The notes under the pieces were generated by a model that did no database searches, had not been told where the DNA came from, and worked only from the letters and a program-made list of their open reading frames with translations. A program made the translations under genes and the position numbers. From Acinetobacter amyesii (GTDB lineage Bacteria > Pseudomonadota > Gammaproteobacteria > Pseudomonadales > Moraxellaceae): DNA of 64,000 nucleotides. The stretch's first letter is position 1. The number at the start of each line of letters is the position of its first letter. Location of the stretch: NCBI RefSeq assembly GCF_002018365.1, contig NZ_MVKX01000001.1, forward strand, positions 547,178 to 611,177, read 5' to 3'. Positions 8,169 to 17,392 of this stretch are shown piece after piece.

Positions 8169-8876
8169 GTGCTGGACGCTCAATATGTGCATCAACTCAA
8201 TAAAAATGTGTGGTATTCAGGCTTAAATATTTCCTTCCAAGACTTTATCTGCCGCCATGCCCTGACCTTAACTTTCGAAAAAGACGCACGTGTTTTTTTA
8301 TCAGGACAGCGTTTTAATGGTATGTATGCAGTCTTAGAAGGCGCAGTTCGCTTAGGCTATATCGATATTCATGGCAAAGAAGCGATTGCCGCCATTGCTG
8401 AGCCGATTATGTGGTTTGGCGAAATATCCTTGGTTGACCAATTACCACGCTCTCACGATGCCATCTGTACCAAAAAGTCCACCTTATTACACTTACCAGC
8501 TCAAGCAATTCAGCAATTATTACAACAACACCCTGAGTTTTGGTTTCATATTGCCCAGCTCACCAGTCAAAAACTTCGCTATGCCTTTATGGAACTCATT
8601 GCCTTACAAACGCAAAGTTTAAGTCAACGTCTCGCACAGCGTCTGCTGTTTATTTTAAATGGATATGGAAATCATTTGGAAATTGAGCAACACACCATAT
8701 ACATCTCGCAGGAACAACTTGCACAACTGATGAATTGCTCACGACAATCAGTCAATCATGAGCTTCAGCAATTGGAAAAAATGCAGGTGCTTCGTGTTGC
8801 GTTTAAACAAATTGAAATTTTAGATCTAGCGCAGTTACATCAGATTGCTCATGCACTTCCTGTGCATGATGTCTGA
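8169..8876 (+). CDS. Crp/Fnr family transcriptional regulator
   Basis: A 235-residue regulator with an N-terminal cyclic-nucleotide-binding-type beta-roll (about 30-130, including SGQRFNGMYAVLEGAVRL and WFGEISLVDQLPRS), a dimerisation helix, and a C-terminal winged helix-turn-helix (about 165-225, recognition helix SRQSVNHELQQL). The cysteines are not arranged as in Fnr, so an oxygen-sensing Fe-S cluster is unlikely, and the RSHD stretch differs from the Arg/Ser pair that binds cAMP in Crp. The effector is therefore unknown. Translation starts at GTG 8169 behind AAGGA. The DUF962 gene is divergent and may be a target. Confidence 0.87.
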   Translation: MLDAQYVHQLNKNVWYSGLNISFQDFICRHALTLTFEKDARVFLSGQRFNGMYAVLEGAVRLGYIDIHGKEAIAAIAEPIMWFGEISLVDQLPRSHDAICTKKSTLLHLPAQAIQQLLQQHPEFWFHIAQLTSQKLRYAFMELIALQTQSLSQRLAQRLLFILNGYGNHLEIEQHTIYISQEQLAQLMNCSRQSVNHELQQLEKMQVLRVAFKQIEILDLAQLHQIAHALPVHDV

Positions 8877-8972
8877 CATTTGTGATTTAAATAAGTGCAT
8901 TTAATTGCACCAGAATGATTCTTTATAGTTATTTTGCTTTTATTTGTGGCACTTCACTTTATCGAGTTTTGA

Positions 8973-9131
8973 TCAAGACAATAATTGGCAAACATTTACA
9001 CTGTCAAAACCATTTGTACATGCTGCAACTTCTTGAGTTGATGCTTCTGATTTGTCTTCAGTCGCTGCTTGTACATTGACTTCTGCAGTCAAAACAGCCA
9101 AAACCGATAATATCATTAATGTTTTTTTCAT
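8973..9131 (-). CDS. Small secreted protein, 52 aa, unknown
   Basis: A 52-residue frame on the minus strand with a clear signal peptide (MKKTLMILSVLAVLTAEVNVQA) and a 30-residue mature part containing an acidic, Ser/Thr-rich stretch and two cysteines (CTNGFDSVNVC) that could form a disulphide. The ribosome-binding site AGGTGA stands six bases before the ATG, supporting the call. No family is recognised. A Fur-box-like sequence lies about 80 bases upstream, suggesting but not proving iron control. It is not part of an operon. Confidence 0.62.
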   Translation of the reverse strand: MKKTLMILSVLAVLTAEVNVQAATEDKSEASTQEVAACTNGFDSVNVCQLLS

Positions 9132-9530
9132 CTTAATCACCTATTCAACGTCTTTAATATAATGTACATACTTCATCTTTTACGCAGTTATTTTTACACA
9201 CTTTATCAAATAATGATAATTTTAATTTTTTATAACATTATCCATACTTTGTATTATTAATATTTTAAAGATATTAATTAAAGAAAAAGACAGACGACTA
9301 GCGTTCTAAAATGGAGTGTTTTTTATCAATAAATCTTTCTAAAAAAATAATTATGTACTTAATAATCAATGTTTTTTATCTATTTAACTTCAGAAAACAA
9401 CCATACAACTTGGAATTTAGCTCAATACCAAGACAGCAGTCTGATTTAATTTTTATAAGAAATAGCGATGCTTTTAGGAGGATTTTCCAATCCTCTCTTA
9501 TAGATTTATTCTTGTTTTTTGATATTTTCC
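9132..9530. other. AT-rich spacer with a Fur-box-like site
   Basis: About 400 bases between the small secreted protein and the next terminator. ATAATGATAAT at 9210-9220 matches the left two hexamers of the Fur consensus, and the flanking half matches poorly, so the whole 19-mer (9209-9227) is a moderate candidate. A GAGGATT/AATCCTC hairpin lies at 9478-9495. A 77-codon frame at 9311 lacks a ribosome-binding site and looks like chance. Nothing else is seen. Confidence 0.35.
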
Positions 9531-9558
9531 AAAAAAAGCAGTGAAACTTCACTGCTTT
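9531..9558 (-). terminator. Intrinsic terminator of the lipoprotein gene
   Basis: Stem AAAGCAGTGA/TCACTGCTTT (9535-9544 and 9549-9558) with loop AACT. On the minus strand it is followed by a seven-base T-run, eight bases after the lipoprotein stop codon. Confidence 0.88.
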
Positions 9559-9565
9559 GATCGGG

Positions 9566-10030
9566 TTAAACGCCTACTTTTTTCGGATCGGTATTTCCGA
9601 GTTCAGGGTTTTCAATCGCACCTTTGCATTGATTTTTATCACGCTCATAATCTGCTTGCTTTTGTGCAACAGTCGAACTCTGATCAATACTTTCACGTGC
9701 CCAAATTTCCAAACTTGTCAAAGCCTTACGACACAGTGCATATTTTCCTTCAGTCACAGAATCGGTCATTTTTACATTAATACGCCATTCCGTACTTAAT
9801 TTACGCGCTGGAACACGGACTTTCTCTTCCATCTGATCGACTTGCTTTGCATAAACAATCGGATCGACTTCATTGATAAACGCCCAAGCTTTGGCAGCAT
9901 ACTCCGTTGCATCATTGGTTAATTTGGGTGCTGCTTTAATTTCGACTTGAGCTTGTTCAGCTCCATCATTACCACAGGCCTGCAACAACACCGTGCTGCT
10001 CAATAATGAAACAATCAGTATCCCACGCAT
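9566..10030 (-). CDS. Putative lipoprotein, unknown
   Basis: A 154-residue secreted protein with a type II signal peptide: a hydrophobic core ILIVSLLSSTVLL followed by the lipobox LQAC, so the mature protein starts with a lipidated Cys. The rest is helical and charged, with two further cysteines (ALCRKAL and NQCKGAI) and no domain I can name. The start at 10030 (MRGILIVS) is preferred because AGAGG stands six bases upstream. An ATG at 10045 in the same frame has a poorer site. It is divergent from the AzlC gene, about 120 bases apart. Confidence 0.72.
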   Translation of the reverse strand: MRGILIVSLLSSTVLLQACGNDGAEQAQVEIKAAPKLTNDATEYAAKAWAFINEVDPIVYAKQVDQMEEKVRVPARKLSTEWRINVKMTDSVTEGKYALCRKALTSLEIWARESIDQSSTVAQKQADYERDKNQCKGAIENPELGNTDPKKVGV

Positions 10031-10148
10031 CTTTAACCTCTGCATATCCGGCTCATTTCAGCAAACATATTCGGCAATATGCTAGTGAATTCGAGTACAA
10101 TACTCAATCATCATTTGACCTGTTGTTCAACTCTTTCAAAGGTGTGTC

Positions 10149-10901
10149 GTGTCTGAGCACAAACTTCCTACAGTTCAGCCTGCGGGTTTTTGGCAAGGTG
10201 CTAAAGATAGCCAAGCCATTATCTTTACCTATCTTCCTGTTTCTTTTGCATTTGGGGTTTCTGCGACTCAATTTGGTTTCACTGCGTGGGAAGCCTTATT
10301 CTTATCATGCTCTATGTATGCAGGTGCCAGTCAGTTTCTCGTCGTTGCGTTACTGGGAAGTGGTACATCCATTTGGATGACTGCACTCACTGTGATTGCT
10401 CTCGATATCCGCCATTTACTCTATGGCCCTGCCTTACAAAACCTGATTCAAGACCGACTCAATTTAAAGAAAACGGCAGTTTGGGCTTGGGGTTTAACCG
10501 ACGAAGTTTTCGCATCAGGTATGATCAAACTGTCGCAACGTCGTCAAGAATGGTCAGAATCTTGGATGTTAGGACTCAGCTTATTTAGTTGGCTGTCTTG
10601 GGCAACAGGCTCATTTTTAGGCGGTTTATTTGCCGATCAAGTCAGCAACCTTCCACAATTTTTACAAGCTGCACTCGACTTCCTACTGCCTGCATTGTTT
10701 TTAAGCTTTTTACTTGCAGCATTTGAGAAAAAACATACATTTGTGGTCACGGTTACAATTATTGTTTCTGCGATTGCCTGCTACTTTATCGACTTGTCTG
10801 CCGCGATTTTTATCGGTATTTCTTCTGGTATTCTTGCCGGTTTATTCAAACATTATGTCTTAAAAAAACCTGATCCAGAACATATGGGTGAAGCATCATG
10901 A
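10149..10901 (+). CDS. AzlC family amino-acid exporter, large subunit
   Basis: AzlC/YgaZ family integral membrane protein, 250 residues with about seven or eight hydrophobic segments. The family motif region includes PVSFAFGVSATQFGF, the SQFLVVALLGSG segment and the ALDIRHLLYGPALQ segment. With its partner downstream it should export branched-chain amino acids (YgaZH exports valine in E. coli). It starts at GTG 10149, giving MSEHKLPTV. Its last codons overlap the AzlD gene by four bases (ATGA), typical of translational coupling in this pair. A second, diverged pair is at 41213-42267. Confidence 0.88.
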   Translation: MSEHKLPTVQPAGFWQGAKDSQAIIFTYLPVSFAFGVSATQFGFTAWEALFLSCSMYAGASQFLVVALLGSGTSIWMTALTVIALDIRHLLYGPALQNLIQDRLNLKKTAVWAWGLTDEVFASGMIKLSQRRQEWSESWMLGLSLFSWLSWATGSFLGGLFADQVSNLPQFLQAALDFLLPALFLSFLLAAFEKKHTFVVTVTIIVSAIACYFIDLSAAIFIGISSGILAGLFKHYVLKKPDPEHMGEAS

Positions 10902-11245
10902 ATCTAGAAATTATCTTGGTCGGGATCTTGGTCGGAATTGCGAATTTTGCATCACGGTTTGGGCCATTTTTTGTAATTCAGAAATTTCAGCAAGGTTCAC
11001 AACAGCGTGGTTCTTTATGGCTCAAAATCGCTTTGGGCTCGATTGGTATCGCTGCAATTAGTTCGATGTTGGTGGTTGCAACCTTACCGCCTTTACTTGA
11101 AACCCCAAATAAAAGCTTTGCCATGTTGGTTGGTTTTGCTGTGCTTGCAGGTTTGTATTTCAAGTTTAAGAAAATTGTACCTGCTACGCTGACTGCGGCA
11201 CTGACTTATGGCTTAGTCTATACCTATATACCTTTTCATCTCTAA
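10898..11245 (+). CDS. AzlD family amino-acid exporter, small subunit
   Basis: AzlD/YgaH family membrane protein of 115 residues with about four hydrophobic segments. It overlaps the AzlC gene by four bases and has no independent promoter, so the two form one transcription unit and one transporter. The TFRxxP-like N-terminal motif of AzlD is represented by ASRFGPFFVI. The protein is somewhat diverged from the second AzlD in this window. No convincing terminator was seen in the following 120 bases. Confidence 0.82.
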   Translation: MNLEIILVGILVGIANFASRFGPFFVIQKFQQGSQQRGSLWLKIALGSIGIAAISSMLVVATLPPLLETPNKSFAMLVGFAVLAGLYFKFKKIVPATLTAALTYGLVYTYIPFHL

Positions 11246-11367
11246 AGCTGAGTCAGCGACAATCCAAATCCCCCTCAAGTACAAGCTTCTTCAGCCTGTG
11301 CTTTTTAATTAGCAATATTTATGAGATAGTCAACGCATAACATAAAAAATCTAGCGAAAACCAATAG

Positions 11368-11986
11368 ATGGCAAAGTACCATTTTATTCAAGGCAAAATT
11401 TATATTCATTCTAGACAACCATCTAAATTGAGTTGGGGACTGCAAAAGCCCATCGAAAGCGTATATTTTCAATGCTTCATTCAAAGCCAACTGTTCAGTG
11501 GTAATTTCTGTGCTGTACATTGCCAACCTGCAGATCAGATCCGCGCCATTTATATCGAGAAAAATCAGCAAAAGACGATTGTGGGCTTATGTAACTGCAC
11601 ACAGCAGATTCTGCACTTACATCCGCGTCGCCTGATGTTTTCACACATCTCGATGCCCCGTCTGTTCAGCAATTTTCTGCAGCTGTCCGGTTTTTTATTG
11701 ATTTTTTCTATTGTGCATTTTCAGCCTCAGTGCATGGCTCAATTCATCATTTCACCTTCTATCGGTAGCTGCGGACGCATTCTATTTCACTGCCGTTTTA
11801 ATTGGCTTAATATTGATTTTATGTATATGCACCGTACCACTGCTCGGATTACTGTACTGGCCCAATTTCCGCCAAACATCTATACAGCTCCGTGCGCTTC
11901 AATGTGCAAATTTGAATTTTAAGCCATTCCCTGCATCTGTAAAAAATGCAAGCATATTTAAAGTGAATTTAAATAAAAACAACTAA
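11368..11986 (+). pseudogene. Membrane protein gene with a +1 frameshift
   Basis: Two overlapping frames appear to be halves of one protein. Frame one (11368 onward) encodes a Cys/His-containing soluble part ending in LFSNFLQLSGFLLIF. Skipping one base at the T6 run 11702-11707 continues in the other frame as LLCIFSLSAWLN and then a strong hydrophobic span (AVLIGLILILCICTVPLLGLL) and a basic tail, stopping at 11986. The joined product would be 205 residues. In frame one the remaining codons give an unlikely Cys/Arg-rich tail. The break may be a real inactivation, a slippage site or a sequencing error. The family is unknown, and there is no good ribosome-binding site. Confidence 0.5.
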
Positions 11987-12154
11987 ATACCACTTTTTAA
12001 AGATTCTCACAGATAAATAATTACACGAAAGCTTACCCATAAAGATATAAAAAAAATTGTTGGACAATATCATTTATTTATGTGAACACTCGCTTATCTC
12101 TCGAACAAGTTCTGCTATGCTTAAATTCCCATAAAATCAAGCATGGATGATTAC

Positions 12155-13360
12155 ATGAGCGTCACTATTGGTACTCCACTTCAGTCTTCAGCGTATAAAG
12201 TCTTACTGTTAGGTTCTGGTGAACTCGGTAAAGAAGTTGTGATTTCATTACAACGTTTGGGTGTAGAAGTTCATGCTGCCGATCGTTATGACCATGCTCC
12301 TGCCATGCAAGTTGCACATTTTTCTCATACTTTAAATATGGCAGATCCTGAGGCACTTAAAGCCTTAATTTCTCAAGTTAAGCCTCATTTGATTGTCCCT
12401 GAAATTGAAGCCATTGCGACTCAAGTTTTGGTCGAAATTGAAGAACAAAGTATTGCCACTGTCATTCCTTCTGCAAAAGCTGTAAACCTGACAATGAATC
12501 GTGAAGGGATTCGCCGTCTAGCTGCCGAAGAGCTTGGACTCCCGACTTCAGCCTACCGATTTGCCAACACACTTGAAGCGTTCCGTGCTGCATGCGATGA
12601 CATTGGCTATCCAAACTTTGTTAAGCCTGTCATGTCGTCTTCGGGTAAAGGACAGTCACGTGTAAAAAGCTTTGATGAAGTTGATGCTGCTTGGGAATAT
12701 GCACAAACAGGTGGGCGTGTAAATCAAGGTACAGTGATCGTAGAATCACAAATTGACTTTGACTTTGAAATCACCCTGCTGACTGTTCGTGCAAAAAATG
12801 CAGAAACAGGTGAAATTGAAACATCATTCTGCGACCCGATTGGCCACCGCCAAGACGCTGGCGACTATGTTGAAAGTTGGCAGCCACAACTCATGACTGC
12901 TCTTGCTTTAGAAGAAGCCAAGCGTATTGCCAATAAAGTAACCATTGCATTAGGTGGATGTGGCATTTTTGGGGTGGAACTGTTTGTCAAAGGCGATAAA
13001 GTATGGTTTAGTGAGGTATCACCTCGTCCACACGATACAGGCCTTGTCACTCTTGCATCGCAATTCCAAAGTGAATTCGAACTGCATGCACGTGCCATTC
13101 TTGGTCTCCCTGTGAATACTGCTCGACACAGTACTGCTGCGAGCGCAGTCATCTATGCAGGCGTGGATGATACCAATTTATCATTTACTGGCTTAAATCT
13201 TGCTTTGGCTAATCCAGACACCGATTTACGCCTCTTTGGTAAACCAGAAGGCTTTAAACGTCGCCGTATGGGCGTAGCAACAGCACGCGCTGAAACCACA
13301 GATCACGCGCGTGAACTTGCTCAACATGCTGCACAACAAGTCAGTGTTCAACAAAACTAA
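12155..13360 (+). CDS. purT: Formate-dependent GAR transformylase PurT
   Basis: Phosphoribosylglycinamide formyltransferase 2, an ATP-grasp enzyme that joins formate to GAR in the third step of purine synthesis without folate. The 401 residues align along their length with E. coli PurT (392), with [19 protein letters not shown] at the N-terminus, [19 protein letters not shown], the ATP-binding [12 protein letters not shown] loop and the [15 protein letters not shown] metal/substrate region. The ATG at 12155 (MSVTIGT) is preferred, with GGAT eight bases before it. An in-frame ATG at 12143 lacks a site. It is followed within 30 bases by glnD, so some co-transcription is possible. Confidence 0.96.
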   Translation: MSVTIGTPLQSSAYKVLLLGSGELGKEVVISLQRLGVEVHAADRYDHAPAMQVAHFSHTLNMADPEALKALISQVKPHLIVPEIEAIATQVLVEIEEQSIATVIPSAKAVNLTMNREGIRRLAAEELGLPTSAYRFANTLEAFRAACDDIGYPNFVKPVMSSSGKGQSRVKSFDEVDAAWEYAQTGGRVNQGTVIVESQIDFDFEITLLTVRAKNAETGEIETSFCDPIGHRQDAGDYVESWQPQLMTALALEEAKRIANKVTIALGGCGIFGVELFVKGDKVWFSEVSPRPHDTGLVTLASQFQSEFELHARAILGLPVNTARHSTAASAVIYAGVDDTNLSFTGLNLALANPDTDLRLFGKPEGFKRRRMGVATARAETTDHARELAQHAAQQVSVQQN

Positions 13361-13389
13361 GTTTGTAACACCTTAACGGACCACTGTTC

Positions 13390-16056
13390 ATGATCAATAC
13401 GCTTCCTCTGCTGAATTACATTAAAAGTAACCACGACATTCAGGCGATTAACCAATGGCGCTCAGATGTTGAAAATCAGCTACAGGAATGCTTTGAAAAT
13501 GGACAGTCGATTCGTGATGTGATTTTGGCTCGATCGAATCTAATCGATGAAGCCTTAAAGTTCTTATGGACACATGCTGAACTCGACCAAACCGATCTCG
13601 GTTTGTTTGCTGTCGGCGGCTATGGTCGCCGTGAAATGCTGCCATACTCCGACGTCGATATCATGATTTTATCTGAAGATGAAATCAGCCCAGAACAAGA
13701 AAAACTCATCTCCAGCTTTATTTCAACTCTTTGGGATGTTGGTAATTTCAAGCCGGGCATCAGTGTACGTACTATTAATGATTGTGTTGCTCAAGCCACC
13801 AATGATTTAACCGTGGCAACAGCGCTAATCGAAGCACGCTTGATTGTGGGCAATGAACACCTAGCCAAATGGCCACGCCGTATCGTGTCGCAGACATGGA
13901 CGGATAAAACCTTCTATGATGCCAAAATGCAAGAGCAAGCCAAACGCTATGCTCAACATAACAATACCGAAAGCAACTTAGAACCCGATATTAAAAATGC
14001 GCCCGGTGGTATCCGCGACATCAACCAAATCGGTTGGATTGCAAAGCGTCATTTCCGTGTCAATCGCATCTATGACCTTGTACATTTGGGCTTTATTTCA
14101 GAGTTTGAACTTAGCGTTCTTGAAGAAACAGAAAGCTTTCTTTGGGAAATTCGTCATCATTTACATCGCTTAACCAAGCGCGACGAAAACCGTTTACTGT
14201 TTGATTATCAACGTGACATTGCCGCTAAATTTGGCTATCAGCGTGAAGAAGGTAAATCACCGAATTATCCAATCGAACAGTTCATGAAACGTTACTACCG
14301 TAGCGCTCAGCAAGTGACGACCTTAAATGAAATGCTCTTGGCTTATTTTAATGAATCGGTCATCACGCCACGCTTGCCTGACTATGAACGTAAGATTGAA
14401 GAGATCAATGCCAACTTCAAATTAGTCGATGGCAAATTGGCGGTGCAGCATCATAAAATTTTCTCTGAAAATCCAAGTGCTATTTTAGAAATTTTCTACC
14501 TCTTGGCGAATCGTCCAGAAATTGAAGGGATTCGTGCCCGAACTTTACGTCTATTGTCTCTTGCGGCAAAACGTATTGATCAAAACTTCCGTGACAATCC
14601 TGCACATCAAGCCTTATTTATGGCAATCATTCGCTCACCCTACCGTTTATATGACACCATGGTGGCGATGAAACGTTATGGTGTGCTCGGCAACTATATT
14701 CCTGCCTTTGGGCAAATCATGGGACTCATGCAATACGACTTGTTCCATATTTATACTGTCGATGCCCACACCCTGTTATTACTGCGTAATTTAAACCGTT
14801 TTAAAGAGCCTGAATTTGCTAAGGACTTCCCTGTCGTTAGCTCCGTATTCCAACGACTGGCGCGCCGTGACATTGTTTATTTAGCGGCAATTTTCCATGA
14901 TATCGCCAAAGGTCGTGGTGGTGACCACAGTGAACTTGGTGCAGCGGATGCAATTGATTTCTGCCGTACCCATGGGTTTACTGAACGTGAATGCAACCTT
15001 GTCGCATGGTTGATTCAAAACCATCTCCTGATGTCCGTTACTTCTCAGAAAAAAGACATTTCCGATCCAGATGTGGTGAAAGAATTTGCTGAAAAAATGG
15101 GCGACATGGAGCATCTCGACTATCTTTATACCTTAACAGTTGCTGATATCAACGCAACCAATCCGACGCTTTGGAATACATGGCGTGCATCACTCATGCG
15201 TCAACTGTATACACAAGCGCGTGATGTGATTCGTTCAGGTCTGGGTCGTCCTGTAGACTACCCAATGCTGATTGAAGACACCAAATTTGCAGCCAGTGAA
15301 CTGTTAGTCAATGATTTTGCACTCTACGATGTAGAAACTGTTTGGCAAGAACTTGGTGATGAATATTTCCTGAAAGAATCTGCCGATGAAATCGCATGGC
15401 ATACGCGCGCCATTTTAAAACATGGCAATAATGCTGAGCCATTGGTGATGATGCGAGCACATCGCAAATTTGCACAAGATGCGGTACAGATCTTTATTTA
15501 CACCCAAGATCAGCCTAACTTGTTTGCAACCACAGTGGCTATTTTGGACAGAATGAATCTAGACGTTCAGGATGCTCGGATTATTACTGCATCCACTGCA
15601 TTTAGTTTGGACACTTATGTTGTACTTGACCGTTTTGGCACCTTATTAACAGATCCTGAACGTGAACAAACCGTTATTGAAGCGCTCAAAAAAGCCTTGA
15701 GCCAATCTGACAAGTACCCAGGCCTGATGCAACGTCGTATTCCACGTCAACTGCGTCATTTTGATATTGAAAATACCGTGAGTATTTCTTTTAATGAAGC
15801 GCTTCAACAAAATATGGTTGAAATTGCGACACTTGACCATCCGGGCTTACTTGCTAAAGTCGGTGGTTTATTTATGATGCAAGGCCTAGATATTCACTCT
15901 GCGAAAATTGCAACGCTCGGTGAACGTGCAGAAGATATTTTCTATGTCACTAAAAAAGATGGCTCACCTATGAGCGATTCAGAAGCGGAAACGTTTGCTG
16001 CACAATTAAAGTCAGCACTCGATGAAGCTTCGAATCAGGTTTGTAGTCATCATTAA
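13390..16056 (+). CDS. glnD: Bifunctional uridylyltransferase/uridylyl-removing enzyme GlnD
   Basis: Sensor of glutamine that adds or removes UMP on PII proteins and so sets glutamine synthetase activity and nitrogen gene expression. It is 888 residues, full length for the family. In order: the nucleotidyltransferase domain with [15 protein letters not shown] (76-90), the HD phosphohydrolase domain with [15 protein letters not shown] starting near residue 503, and two C-terminal ACT domains (near 698-780 and 806-885) that bind glutamine. All catalytic motifs are present. It lies between purT and dapC, and the glnD-dapC order is common in gammaproteobacteria. The next gene starts 24 bases after the stop codon. 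Confidence 0.97.
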   Translation: MINTLPLLNYIKSNHDIQAINQWRSDVENQLQECFENGQSIRDVILARSNLIDEALKFLWTHAELDQTDLGLFAVGGYGRREMLPYSDVDIMILSEDEISPEQEKLISSFISTLWDVGNFKPGISVRTINDCVAQATNDLTVATALIEARLIVGNEHLAKWPRRIVSQTWTDKTFYDAKMQEQAKRYAQHNNTESNLEPDIKNAPGGIRDINQIGWIAKRHFRVNRIYDLVHLGFISEFELSVLEETESFLWEIRHHLHRLTKRDENRLLFDYQRDIAAKFGYQREEGKSPNYPIEQFMKRYYRSAQQVTTLNEMLLAYFNESVITPRLPDYERKIEEINANFKLVDGKLAVQHHKIFSENPSAILEIFYLLANRPEIEGIRARTLRLLSLAAKRIDQNFRDNPAHQALFMAIIRSPYRLYDTMVAMKRYGVLGNYIPAFGQIMGLMQYDLFHIYTVDAHTLLLLRNLNRFKEPEFAKDFPVVSSVFQRLARRDIVYLAAIFHDIAKGRGGDHSELGAADAIDFCRTHGFTERECNLVAWLIQNHLLMSVTSQKKDISDPDVVKEFAEKMGDMEHLDYLYTLTVADINATNPTLWNTWRASLMRQLYTQARDVIRSGLGRPVDYPMLIEDTKFAASELLVNDFALYDVETVWQELGDEYFLKESADEIAWHTRAILKHGNNAEPLVMMRAHRKFAQDAVQIFIYTQDQPNLFATTVAILDRMNLDVQDARIITASTAFSLDTYVVLDRFGTLLTDPEREQTVIEALKKALSQSDKYPGLMQRRIPRQLRHFDIENTVSISFNEALQQNMVEIATLDHPGLLAKVGGLFMMQGLDIHSAKIATLGERAEDIFYVTKKDGSPMSDSEAETFAAQLKSALDEASNQVCSHH

Positions 16057-16080
16057 CTTAAATTGATCGGTATCCATTCC

Positions 16081-17250
16081 ATGAACTCCAGTTTGTCATT
16101 ATTGCACCCTTATCCATTTGAAAAGCTAAATAAGCTATTTCAGGATGTGAAACCCGCAGATTTGCCTTTGATTCCCCTATCGATTGGTGAACCAAAGCAT
16201 CCTGCACCGGAGTTTGTGAAACAGGCCATTATTGATAATTTTCAGCATTTATCCACTTACCCAAACAGTAAAGGTTTACCTGAGCTTCGCACGAGTATTG
16301 CAAATTGGTTAACCCGTCGCTTTAAACTCAATAGCATCAGTGCAGATACCAACGTACTGCCTGTGTCAGGTACGCGTGAAGCGATCTTCTCGTTTGTACA
16401 AGCTTTGATTAAACGTGAAGATGCCCCTTATGTGGTGATGCCAAATCCGTTCTACCAAATCTATGAAGGCGCAACTTTACTTGCGGGTGCAGAACCTTAC
16501 TTCATTAACTGTACAGAAGAAAATAACTACCTTGGCGACTTTGACGCTGTACCAGCTGAAGTTTGGGAAAAAACAGCTTTACTGTTTGTCTGCACACCGG
16601 GTAATCCTACAGGTGCGGTACTTTCTAAAGAACAGTTTAAAAAACTGATTGCTCTGTCTGACCAATATAATTTTGTGATTGCATCTGATGAATGTTACTC
16701 AGAGCTTTGGTTTGATGAAGCACCTGTTGGTCTGCTTGAAGTCTGTGCTGAAATGGGCCGTGATGACTATAAAAACTGCGTGGTATTCCACTCATTGTCT
16801 AAACGCTCTAATTTACCGGGTATGCGTTCTGGCTTTGTTGCAGGTGACGCGGCACTTTTAAAACCTTATTTACAATACCGTACTTATCATGGCGCTGCGA
16901 TGCCTGTTCAACACCAGTTGGCTTCAATTGCAGCTTGGGATGACGAAGCACACGTCGAAGAAAACCGCGTCCAGTACCGTGCAAAATTTGAATTATTCCA
17001 ACGCGAACTGAGTCACCTACTACCATTACAAAAACCTGATGCTGGGTTTTACTACTGGTTAAAAGTCGATAATGATGAAACTTTTGCCAAAATGCTCATG
17101 GAAAAAGCACACGTTAAAGTGCTTCCAGGCCGTTATTTATCACGCGATACAGCACAAGGTAATCCGGGTGAAAACCATGTCCGTTTAGCCCTTGTTGCCG
17201 ATATTGCCCAATGTGAAGAAGTGATTCGTCGCTTAAAAGCAGTGCTTTAA
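16081..17250 (+). CDS. dapC: N-succinyldiaminopimelate aminotransferase DapC
   Basis: Fold-type I PLP aminotransferase of 389 residues, assigned to the succinylase branch of lysine/diaminopimelate synthesis. Evidence: the N-terminus HPYPFEKLNKLF, CTPGNPTGAVLS for the PLP region, and the Schiff-base lysine in SLSKRSNLPGMR (Lys241). Position directly after glnD matches known dapC genes. I start at ATG 16081 (MNSSLSLLHPYPF) as in relatives; a TTG at 16063 would add six residues. The aspartate kinase of the same pathway is in this window at 48278. Acting also as an acetylornithine aminotransferase is possible, as for many members. Confidence 0.9.
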   Translation: MNSSLSLLHPYPFEKLNKLFQDVKPADLPLIPLSIGEPKHPAPEFVKQAIIDNFQHLSTYPNSKGLPELRTSIANWLTRRFKLNSISADTNVLPVSGTREAIFSFVQALIKREDAPYVVMPNPFYQIYEGATLLAGAEPYFINCTEENNYLGDFDAVPAEVWEKTALLFVCTPGNPTGAVLSKEQFKKLIALSDQYNFVIASDECYSELWFDEAPVGLLEVCAEMGRDDYKNCVVFHSLSKRSNLPGMRSGFVAGDAALLKPYLQYRTYHGAAMPVQHQLASIAAWDDEAHVEENRVQYRAKFELFQRELSHLLPLQKPDAGFYYWLKVDNDETFAKMLMEKAHVKVLPGRYLSRDTAQGNPGENHVRLALVADIAQCEEVIRRLKAVL

Positions 17251-17276
17251 TTGATTTAAAGCGTTTTGCTTAAAAC

Positions 17277-17305
17277 AAAAAATGCCCCAAATTTGGGGCA
17301 TTTTT
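17277..17305 (+). terminator. Intrinsic terminator of dapC
   Basis: Perfect stem AAATGCCCC/GGGGCATTT (17280-17288 and 17295-17303) followed by T residues, 27 bases after the stop codon. Confidence 0.9.
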
Positions 17306-17392
17306 ATTTGAGTTATTTCTTAACCATCATTCAGAGAAAATCATTTAAGGGTATTCACTTAGAAACAATTATTAAGAAATCACTGAAAACCA

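Noticed and set aside
9311-9544. 77-codon plus-strand frame
   Set aside because: No ribosome-binding site, composition of translated AT-rich DNA (Phe/Ile/Leu), and it runs into the minus-strand gene's terminator.
11305-11571. 88-codon minus-strand frame opposite the frameshifted gene
   Set aside because: It lies antisense to the better-supported plus-strand coding region and has no ribosome-binding site.
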